A stretch of 64,000 nt of DNA from Cocos nucifera (lineage: Eukaryota > Streptophyta > Magnoliopsida > Arecales > Arecaceae). Both the position numbers and the translations under genes were made by a program. Position 1 is the first letter of the stretch. Each line of letters begins with the position of its first letter. Below are positions 56,501 to 64,000 of the stretch, piece after piece. The stretch is from NCBI GenBank assembly GCA_006176705.1, contig QRFJ01000381.1:1527748-1591747 (forward strand), written 5' to 3'. The notes under the pieces are model-generated. The model saw only the letters and a list, made by a program, of their open reading frames with translations. It was not told where the DNA came from and searched no databases.

Positions 56501-59500
56501 AATCGGCGGAGAAGTCCGGCTAAAGGAGAAGTCCGGAAGGAGTTTGACTAGTGAAGAAGTCCGGTTGAAGGAGAAGTCCGGCACTCTCAACGGAGCATGG
56601 AAGTTCGTCTGGAGGAAGTTCCACCAAAAAAGGGCTGACTGTCTGGGATGGAGTAGTTCGGCCACCTCTGCTATTCAAGCTCATCTGGATGAAGCCCGGA
56701 GGGATCTTATGAATTCGGTCGAGGTTCAATCTTGGTTATTGCTATTGGATGGGATCATTCAGCGATCAGATATCTAGTCGAACTTCGGCAGGAGCGGGTT
56801 TACTCCTAACAGAAGGTTTTGTCAAGTTCTTAATTCAACTAGCTAAATAATGATGTAAAGTTGCAGCCTGCCTCCTAAGGGTAGTATGGTTTGTTGCGGA
56901 CATGGATGCCAATCAATGATTTTAGAACCATTTTCCATCTATTTGAGCTATATACCAGTGATCATATAATTCTAAAATTAATGTCCCTTACATTATGACC
57001 GCCTTGTACCAGCATTTATGTTCTTGGAACTTCTTAACTGCTCAGCAAAATGAAGCCTTACTCCTCAGCCAACCAAGAAAAATTCTCACTAATTAAATGT
57101 TATATTTTACTGAATTTTTCAGGTTTTATCATGCTTATGAAAACTACATGGCTTATGCTTTTCCGGTCAGTTCTGCTGCTCTGTGAAGTTTCTTTCTGCA
57201 ATATGTTTATCTTTTCCGGCACTAGTAGTCATGATTAATTTTGCTTTGTTTTGCAGCATGATGAACTAAAGCCTCTGACCAAAACTTTCACAGACTCCCT
57301 CAGTGAGCTTGGGAATTTGAAGGTGTGGAATTGTTAATAAGCTGAGTTGTTTTCTTTTGATTATTATGATATTATGATAAAACGAGTTTTTGTTTTTTTG
57401 GTCAAGTAACTGTTTGTTTATCCTATTTTCAGCTTGAATTCTTACCCCAAAATTATAAAGGATCAGCCTTATCACTTATTGAATCACTGTCAAGGTATGC
57501 CTAACATATTGACTAAGTTTGACTCATCAAAATGTGAACCATTTATAGGTGCTGCAACTAATGACTATCAATCATTATCTCAATAGTTTTTGGGTTTCAG
57601 ATGAGTGAGATTTAGATATTGAATGTAGATCTAAGGTTGGTGCTTCTGTATTCTTCTGGGATCAGTCCTTGGCATGTTATGCTTCTATTTATTGTATAAC
57701 TTTGAGTCTTGAAAACATGATTTCATGTCTGAATTATTGCAATGTGTTAACTAATTTGCATTAGTAGGATTTCCTGGTTTAGTTTTAACAAGTTTGATAG
57801 GTAATGCGCCTGGTTCCTTGTGTTTTATTTTTACACCATGCATGCATTTAACTGTCAGGAATATGCTGACAGTGCATATAAACATCTTTTGGTGGTGATA
57901 GTCTTTTCACAAGGTTGATAGATGATGCCCTCTCTGTTTGGCTTATTGCAGTCTTGTTGTCTTAGGTAACTTCACAGAATTTCAAAGAGGAGTTCTTTGG
58001 CTTTCTGATAACCTGACGTTTGACGTTGATGCTCGGGTAAATCTGTTTGAGGTATATGCTTTAGTTATTCCATCTTTTCTTATTACTAATCTAAAAAGAA
58101 TATATTTATATGTATATGTGTGTATGGTTGGAAGTTGGATTCAATGAACTGATGTCATTATGGTGTTCTAATTGTTTTGTTTTTCCTATTTCTTGATACT
58201 TTTGTAGTGCAACATAAGAGTTCTTGGGGGACTTATTTCTGCACATATTCTTGCAACTGATACTAAAAGCAGGTTAGATCATGGATTATACAAGAATCAA
58301 TTGCTCAATCTTGCTGAAGACTTGGGACAACGCTTCCTACCTGCATTTGAGAGTCCCACTGGCTTGCCATATGCATGGATTAACCTGAAGGTACTGCATG
58401 TAAATTTGCTTCTGTTATTCTAAAGTTTTCAATTGTGTAGCATCTTTCCAAATGAGCTCCTTACTAGGTCCTCGTAGAGTGACTTGTGATACAAAGAGGT
58501 GGAGATTGCAGTGGTGGTGGTGGGAGGGTTGCATGCACAAATATTCCCTAATAAATGGATTACATTATACGCACTATTTTTGCTGACTGCTTAGTGATAA
58601 TCTTATGGAGTTAACTGACGTACATAGAATAAGTGTACTCATCGCTTTAGGTTATTGTGTTTCACATTGTTGAACTGTAAAATTACATCATCTGGAGCTT
58701 TGCATGCACTAAGTTGTGCTGTGAGTTCTTAAAGTAGGTCATGCAGATTGGAGGAAATAAATGGAATTTGTGAGAAAGGATTCCTTGCCTTGTCAAAGAA
58801 GATGGTCTTAGATGTAATCTATGAAAGAACTTAAACAAAACTAGCTTAAAATATATGAAAATTCTGTTTAAGGTTATTATAAAATGGAACTTATGACTTT
58901 GTAGTTGATGAGACCTGTTATTCAAGTTGCATTAACCATCGAGCATAGATAAGATATATTTTTAATGACTATCCAAAAATCAAGGATGCAATTATTAGAA
59001 AGTACCAATTTCAATCTAGAAGGCTTTTGACTACTTGACTTTTCCTTCACGAGTCCTTTGCAATTTTTTCTCTCAACTTTGCATCTACTATCCTTGCTAG
59101 CATATCTGATTCATAAGTGGAAGTTATAACTTCACTTTTAGTCTATTAGGTCATTCCACCTTTTTTTTTCGTCCACTGTGACTTCAGACTGCATTCTAAG
59201 GTCTCAGATTTTTGTTGCACACATCCATACTGTCTGAGTTACTTTTCCACCTCTCCACCCTGAGTTAACTAACTCCTGTATCAGAATGATCTTTTCTTAT
59301 CCTGTTCTTGTTATACCAAAAATACGGCATGATACTGCTCATGCACAGCCCCATGCCTGCTTAGAAAGGGGTTGATGGTCGATTTTACAATAGGCTGCAA
59401 AAAAGGATCAAATAATGCAACAAGGTGCAGCTTATGATTTCATTCATTCAAATCTTCTTGCTTATCTTGGGAGACTCTTTGAGAAGTTTATTCTGGTAGG

Positions 59501-62397
59501 TATGTGATTTTATATGATTTCATTCTGTAACTAGGTGCCTTTAGTCTTGCATATCATGGTATACAGCTTGACTTAGATATTTCTTTTCTTCTATCTTAAA
59601 ACTGTAATAGTAATAAAATTTTTGGACAGATGAGAGCTGCCAGTCATTACTGCATGAATAACTTGGATGATATTACTTAGACCATGTAATAAGAAATGCC
59701 AGTATTGATTTGTTACTACATAGAGTCAAACTTGCACAAGAGGATTTAGGTTTAGAAAATGGTAATTAAAACTTCTCCTTTTCAGTTCTGGTTTATCCGC
59801 ATTAGCGTTCCAGTACAAGGACACTCCTACTTGATGCTCTATATTTGGAAAGTTACATTTGTTTCATATGGGACTATTGAAACTGGGACGTTATGGATTG
59901 AAGGAAATGTTTTAGAATTATGTCTTTTCTCCTTATTTCTTGCTGAAGCATATTACTGTTTGTAAGTTCCATGTCAAAAGAGATTGTTATCTGCTGGATT
60001 TATTATTAATATATAGACAACTGGTATGATGGTAATCTTCTTATGAATACTAGATTTTGTTGATCAGAACTGTAAAACTTATGTTTTGACAGAATGGAGT
60101 AATGGAAAATGAGACAACTGAAACTAGCACATCGGGTTGTGGTGAGAGGGCTAACCATTAACTGTTCTGGGTGCAATGCTCTTTCAGTTTCAAGGGACTA
60201 AATAGCTACTTCTATCTTCAGGTTCTCTTATTCTTGAAATGGGAGCGTTGACACGATTAACTGGTGACTCTAGATATGAAGCTGTGGCTCTTCGTGCTCT
60301 CCGTAAATTATGGAGCATGAGAAGTTCTTTGAATCTTTTAGGTACAACTCTTGATGTTGTCACTGGGGAGTGGATAGAATATTCATCCGGCATTGGCGCT
60401 GGTACTTTCTCCTGCTTCAGATAATTATCCGCATAAATTTCCTTTCCAGTATGGTTCATACATTATTACCTAGTTATGTTCCCAAGTCCCAACGATCCAG
60501 GGTCCTAGGAGGGGAGAACTTGGGATAGGCCTAACCTTTGGCATCTTTTTGACAAAATGGTTGCCCTAGGACTTGAACCTATGCCATTGCATTTGTTAGC
60601 CCAAGCCTTTACCATTGCACCAAGCAATGGCCCCTCTTTCTAGTATAGTTCATCAGATCAGAATATCAGGTTCATTAGTATATTATTAGCTAATAATATG
60701 TTTGTTAAGATCTTATGTAATGATGCCCTTTTAATTATCAACTGGAAATATACGAACTAAAATTTCAACATTCATTTGTATGTATGGTTGGTTTTTCTTA
60801 ATATGTTTCTGATACGTTTTTTTTATTCTAATTTTTCTCACCTCTTGTAGGAGTTGATTCATTCTACGAATATTTAATCAAAGCCTACATTCTTTTTGGA
60901 AGTGATGAGTACTGGGACATCTTTCATTCAGCTTATCTAGCAGTGCAGAAATACTTCCGGCATGGCCCATGGTACAGCACTAATCATTTCTCTTCCTGTT
61001 TGTGTGGAAATCTCAACTCTGATACCGATCAATGTTTTTCCTGCCATTCTGTTTCAGAAACTACTTGTTAGGAAAAAGGTTCCTTTAACTTTTAAATGGT
61101 GATTTGATTTAAAAGGTACGAATGGTATCTGTAGATTAAAAGCCCTTACTAAAGTACTATCATATGCTTAGAAAAAAGTTGGAATTAAATGCCTTCAGCT
61201 TATTTGATCAGTTAATGAATTATAGATCATTTATTAATCATCGATGTCAACGTTGGTACCTAAAATTTTGGGTTGCCTAGCATGTCAGATGTATGTAGTC
61301 TTTTTTAACTCTTGTTAGTGACCAAACACTCCAGGGATAAGATTGAGAAGATATCTACAGAATGTTGACATCAATCCTCTTGTGCCAAGCCTTTGACATT
61401 AGATGCATCTTACTAATATCAGGTTCAAAGCACTAGACCATTCAGAAAAAAAGGAAAAAAGAAAAGTACTGGTTGCACTATAACTGCTCCTGTACTTTCC
61501 TAGCACATGCAACTAATGAAATTTTCATGGCTTAAAGCAAGGTTAGAGTTTTGGTTCTGGTAGTTGGTCAAGTGCCTACAGGTACTATAGCACCATACCA
61601 TGTTGGCACATGGTACAGTAGTTGGTGGTGGCACAGAAAATGTGACACCAACTATCATGTGCCAGTGCAGTACAGTACAGACTGGCATACTGATACTGGT
61701 CTATGTCAGTGATATGGTATGATATGGCCAGTGTAACTGATACAACATGGTACCTAAAACCTTGCTTTAATGATGCTAAGCATGATTCTTTTCATTTTCT
61801 GTACATGTTTCTTTTTCTGATACTTGTTTGGCCCTTACTTATTATGCTTCTCTAGTAAACCTGTTGACTTACACAAGATATTACTGCATTTTGCAAAAAT
61901 ATTATGCTAAGGTTCATCTATATTTTATCTGCAGATACCACCCTATAAGATACTATCATGTTCCGCGTGCAGTCTTGATTTTTTGTTTCTCTGCTTCCTA
62001 AAATCTTGACATTTAATTTTATAATTCATCCTCTAGATTTCATATGAACTCCAGTTTTGTTGTATTATCAGGTATCATGAAGCTGATATGAGAACTGGAA
62101 GAGCAACCTATTGGCAGCTCACAAGCCTTCAAGCCTTCTGGCCTGGTCTTCAGGTTACCATTTAGGCCTCTAAAATTCCCATGTGATTTTTTTCCATATG
62201 ATTGCAACATTCACATATGATTTATTCCCATATGTGCTAAAGGAAAAAAAAATCCCATATGATTGCAAAATATGGATATGCTAATGTTCATCCATGATTA
62301 ATTGCCAACAGATTCTTGTGGGAGATATTGCTGCCGCCAACTCATCACATCGTGAATTTTTCCATGTGTGGCAGAGGTTTGGTGTGCTACCTGAAAG
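50591..62397 (+). CDS. MNS5: alpha-mannosidase I MNS5 (EDEM-like GH47), 5' part
   Basis: Eleven exons splice in frame: 50591-50727, 57123-57165, 57257-57322, 57433-57494, 57952-58051, 58208-58390, 60093-60141, 60222-60401, 60851-60971, 62072-62153 and 62312-62397. They encode about 369 residues before the gene leaves the window. GH47 proteins of this class trim mannose from misfolded glycoproteins in the ER and mark them for ERAD. Residues 1-30 form a signal peptide (RWALLSLLILSVF core). FYHAYENYM, LFE-NIRVLGG (Glu136 at the position of a conserved GH47 acid) and GAGVDSFYEYL are family signatures. Matches such as NFTEFQRGVLWLSDNL point to MNS5 rather than MNS4. Intron 1 is 6.4 kb because LTR element 2 is inserted. 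An upstream in-frame ATG at 50528 exists; 50591 was chosen because it puts the signal peptide at the N-terminus. The C-terminal part lies beyond 64000. Confidence 0.92.
50728..52077 (+). other. intron 1 of MNS5, left part
   Basis: Non-coding intron sequence from the donor GTGAGT to the target-site duplication of element 2. It contains T runs (50823-50851 and 51091-51105). No gene was recognised. Confidence 0.75.
52083..52938 (-). repeat. complete (3') LTR of element 2
   Basis: The 856-bp LTR, read on the minus strand, runs from TGTTGGGA at 52938 to CACCAACA at 52083. A TATA box (minus strand CTATATAAGAG, about 52314-52325) corresponds to that of element 1. The part 52580-52720 holds short tandem repeats with GAAGGAGTTCGAC words. 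Confidence 0.88.
52939..52962 (-). other. polypurine tract of element 2
   Basis: On the minus strand CGAAAGTGGGGGAACTAT directly precedes the LTR start TGTTGGGA. It is nearly the same as the tract of element 1. Confidence 0.8.
53251..53260 (+). promoter_or_regulatory. candidate TATA box of the antisense gene in element 2
   Basis: CTATTTAAGG lies about 350 bases upstream of the antisense coding remnant and is followed by a CT-rich leader-like stretch, a promoter-like arrangement on the plus strand, opposite to the LTR direction. Confidence 0.45.
53597..54379 (+). pseudogene. putative gypsy-type transposon domain (PF04195-like), antisense gene remnant
   Basis: One frame, interrupted by three stop codons (53849, 53996, 54104), reads continuously as the plant domain named putative gypsy type transposon: LSLIRIQYGILPEYDLEIP, then LPFSFFVVALFCFLNIS, VVPNSFWIVIDFLSFYRL, and WYFSPQFGKKGLLKG. 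It ends DPVDIKCICIHAWILVKYD. The first stop sits where arginine is expected (CGA to TGA). In Tat-type retrotransposons such genes occur antisense between pol and the 3' LTR, as here; their function is not known. The gene is broken and cannot make a full protein. Confidence 0.75.
54404..55595 (+). pseudogene. coiled-coil continuation of the antisense gene in element 2
   Basis: After a short possible intron ending TTTGCTGTAG at 54400, frames encode a charged, lysine-rich segment (MDTDAAGKLAKGLYAQKKRK), then a segment with EEVDRLADLDQK, and after a second possible intron (about 54840-54930) a long coiled coil (ANCLEAELLKVREDLQVEI onward, to 55290). An acidic proline-rich tail follows (about 55335-55530). 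A frame change occurs near 54505 and a TAG interrupts the end of the coiled coil at 55293-55295, just before EAFIKGFELCEG. This matches the common plan of plant proteins with the PF04195 domain: N-terminal domain, then coiled coil. Confidence 0.65.
55737..56265 (+). pseudogene. second coiled-coil segment, antisense, in element 2
   Basis: A heptad-rich, lysine- and glutamate-rich sequence (IFERELAKLKKNVSCKSWV, then KINSLEIKLKATKEKIQLLEG) is interrupted by stops at positions where glutamine is expected (LQK*LHDAEL, KLE*KLRAAN, LQK*LNDSY), consistent with CAG to TAG changes. It resembles the preceding coiled coil in kind but is a separate stretch, cut by the deletion junction near 56267. No function is assigned. 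Confidence 0.55.
56268..56811 (-). repeat. truncated (5') LTR of element 2
   Basis: It corresponds to 52444-52938 of the complete LTR, from TCGGATGGGAC to CTAACA, and has more copies of the GAAGGAGAAGTCCGG-type internal repeat, so it is longer over that part. The remaining 361 bases of the LTR are missing. Confidence 0.85.
56817..57122 (+). other. intron 1 of MNS5, right part
   Basis: Ordinary AT-rich intron sequence from the right target-site copy of element 2 to the acceptor TTTTTCAG at 57115-57122. Confidence 0.8.
58391..60092 (+). other. intron 6 of MNS5
   Basis: A 1.7-kb intron with donor GTACTG and acceptor TTTTGACAG. No transposon or RNA gene was recognised; short open frames inside are not supported. 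Confidence 0.75.
60480..60636 (-). mobile_element. tRNA-derived SINE in MNS5 intron 8, antisense
   Basis: On the minus strand the A box reads TGGTGCAATGGTAA (plus positions 60609-60622) and the B box GGTTCAAGTCC (60569-60579), spaced as in an RNA polymerase III promoter. The body then continues to about 60480. The boxes are better kept than in the two ARL2 copies, but the body differs, so it belongs to another subfamily. Confidence 0.8.
61545..61770. repeat. GGTAC-rich dispersed repeat, copy 3
   Basis: Words such as CAGGTACTATAG, CATGGTACAGTAG, GCAGTACAGTACAG and ACATGGTACC are dense here. Also TGATATGGTATGATATGG resembles the interior of copy 2. It lies in MNS5 intron 9. Confidence 0.45.
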
Positions 62398-64000
62398 GTA
62401 TAATCTGGTACCTAATCTATTCTAAAATCTATCTGTCAAAAGAGACCATTTTTCTGGCTTCTAGTTTCAACAACCAAGAATTTTGAAAACAAAAGACAGA
62501 TATCAGATGATCTTGTCTGTCAGATTATGACTGTTGTTTAATAACTAATACTGTGTAACAGCTGCATGAGAATTTTGTAGTTACTGTCAGAACTTGAGAA
62601 GCAAGTGACAAGGTGAATGCAATATCTCGTTGAAAAACTACGCTACCTGAGAGTTTTGCGGTGTACTGCATTTATAAGACCAACAAACTCTATGACAAAA
62701 AGGAAAATGTATTCTCATATAGAGAACAATGATGCGTAACTGGATGTCACACTATTAACAAATAATGCATAAGTATAACGCATGCGCAACCAGTGTTGTA
62801 AAACTTGGTTTTGCTTGGGTTTGCAGGGTTGCAGTTTAAAAAAGATAGAAAAGATTCAAAGAAGGAAAATGGAAGGAAAAAAGGACCCAAGAATAATTGT
62901 TGTACAATAGAGAGTACTTCTGTTATAAATATAGGATATTTTTTTATCTAGTTTCAGTAGTTCTAAGCTAGAGTTGTTTTGTGTATAAATGAAATTCACA
63001 AAGCATTGCTGATATATTGCACTGTGAAAATATGTATTATTTTCTTATTGAACTTCCATTGTTCAAAACTACACTACATATTGCAACCATGAAGCTTTTT
63101 TATCCCTTGTGCATTGAAGTCGTTTTTTCTGTCTTTTATCAGTAGGGCCTCCGAATATCTTGAATTTGGGGATTTCTTTTTATAGTTTTGAGGTTAAGCA
63201 GTTTATACTAAACACTTATAGATACAAATGGAAAACAAGCTGTTGTTATTGCGCCTAATGGTTCCTTCTATTTAGTTGTTCACACTACTTTCTACAAAGT
63301 ATTAGTATAGGGATCATGGTATTCCGTACCGATCCGAACCGGCTAGTACACTCCGTACCGTATCGGTGGGGAACCAGAACGGTTTAAGCCAGTTTTTTGG
63401 AAAACAACCCGAACCGGTCGGTACGGTACGGTACAGTCGGTACCGAGAGGTTTGGTCCAGTATGGGGTAGTGCGGTACCGGTATGGAGCGGTACGGTACT
63501 GCTACGAGATGATTTTTTTTTTTTTTGCCATTGGATGAGATTTTTTTTTGATTTTTTTATTAGTGGTACCATACTGTATCATATCGTACCGGCCAGCTAT
63601 CGGCATGAGTAGCGGTACTGAGTTCGCGAACCTTGATAGAGACCTTCGCAGCTGCATTACTTGGACACTCATATCCACCTCATAGAACTCAAGTCAGATA
63701 TGCGTCAAACACTTTTGAATACTTATCAAAATTTATTAATTTTAGTTTTTAGAAATTGCTCAAGGATTGAGCCCTCAAACAATTAGTTTGACCCATTATG
63801 ATAAATGTTAAAAGTGAGATTTTGTTCATATCAAATAATTGTATGGATTGGCATTTTCCAAAAATTCTTAAGCTAATCGGAAGTTTGGATGAGAAAGATG
63901 CATATTGGAAAACCTTAACAAACAATATCATTTAATGTTTTCTTTTATAAAATACTTAAATGTATATATTTTAGTTAAAATTATTTTTCTACATATCCCC
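62398..64000 (+). other. intron 11 of MNS5, partial
   Basis: The intron begins GTATAA after exon 11 and has no acceptor that yields recognisable MNS5 coding before the window ends. It contains GGTAC-rich repeat copy 4. Confidence 0.75.
63310..63645. repeat. GGTAC-rich dispersed repeat, copy 4
   Basis: The densest copy: ATTCCGTACCGATCC, GTCGGTACGGTACGG, GCGGTACCGGTATGG, T-rich middle (63511-63556), GTACCATACTG and a final GAGTTCGCGAACC. Its order of words follows copy 2 closely, which indicates a common origin. Confidence 0.65.

Larger units (their letters stand above)
52083..56811 (-). mobile_element. internally deleted gypsy-like LTR retrotransposon (element 2) in MNS5 intron 1
   Basis: On the minus strand the element begins with TGTTAGG at 56811 and ends CACCAACA at 52083, flanked by perfect GAAGG copies (52078-52082 and 56812-56816). 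The right-hand LTR is only 544 bp (56268-56811) and lacks the equivalent of 52083-52443, so a deletion removed the R-U5 part, primer site, gag and pol. The remaining interior is the 3' non-pol region, carrying antisense (plus-strand) coding remnants. The priming tract next to the other LTR matches that of element 1. Element 2 is opposite in orientation to MNS5. Confidence 0.9.

Noticed and set aside
60553..60622. Possible functional tRNA gene on the minus strand (A box and B box present)
   Set aside because: The cloverleaf cannot be closed: the acceptor and anticodon arms do not pair convincingly and the sequence continues as a SINE body.

Overview
This is a stretch of a plant nuclear genome. 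The genes have many introns with GT/AG junctions, the introns are long and full of transposons, and the protein families are plant-specific or plant-typical. Long repeat-laden introns, palm-like LTR and LINE elements, and the protein sequences suggest a monocot, most likely a palm (oil palm or date palm relative). That assignment is inference from general familiarity and has not been tested by a search. Five protein-coding genes can be supported. (1) An HhH-GPD DNA glycosylase of the At3g47830 type (+, 5808-19408, four exons, 289 aa). (2) A single-finger C2H2 zinc-finger protein with a C-terminal EAR repressor motif (+, 20652-21458, one exon). (3) An ARG1/ARL2-type J-domain gravitropism protein (+, 28533-37326, eleven exons, 415 aa). 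(4) A secreted class III peroxidase (-, 39542-40552, intronless, 336 aa). (5) The first eleven exons of an MNS5/EDEM-like GH47 alpha-mannosidase (+, from 50591, running off the right edge). These genes act in unrelated processes: DNA repair, transcription, gravity signalling, the cell wall, and ER glycoprotein quality control. They are ordinary neighbours, not an operon-like group. The rest of the window is dominated by transposons. Two related LTR retrotransposons sit inside introns. Element 1 (10527-18247, + strand, TSD GGACT) lies in intron 2 of the glycosylase. Its interior is mostly a tandem array of about 4.7 kb built on the hairpin-forming core GGAGATAAGATCTCC. Element 2 (52083-56811, - strand, TSD GAAGG) lies in intron 1 of MNS5. 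It has lost the inner part of one LTR and its gag-pol region, but keeps decayed antisense coding exons of the putative gypsy-type transposon (PF04195-like) and coiled-coil type. A degenerate L1-type LINE (about 45130-50030) lies just upstream of MNS5, and its tail plus adjoining DNA is duplicated in front of the MNS5 start. Also present are three tRNA-derived SINE copies, all antisense to their host genes, a 575-bp MITE with clear terminal inverted repeats (24560-25134), and a dispersed family rich in GGTAC/GTACC. There is also a GGATAT-type AT-rich family and many simple repeats. Layout: 1-5807 intergenic with AT-rich repeats; 5808-19408 glycosylase with element 1; 19409-20651 intergenic; 20652-21458 zinc finger; 21459-28532 intergenic with MITE and microsatellites; 28533-37326 ARL2; 37327-39541 intergenic; 39542-40552 peroxidase; 40553-45130 intergenic repeats; 45130-50466 LINE and duplicated tail; 50591-64000 MNS5 (partial) with element 2.
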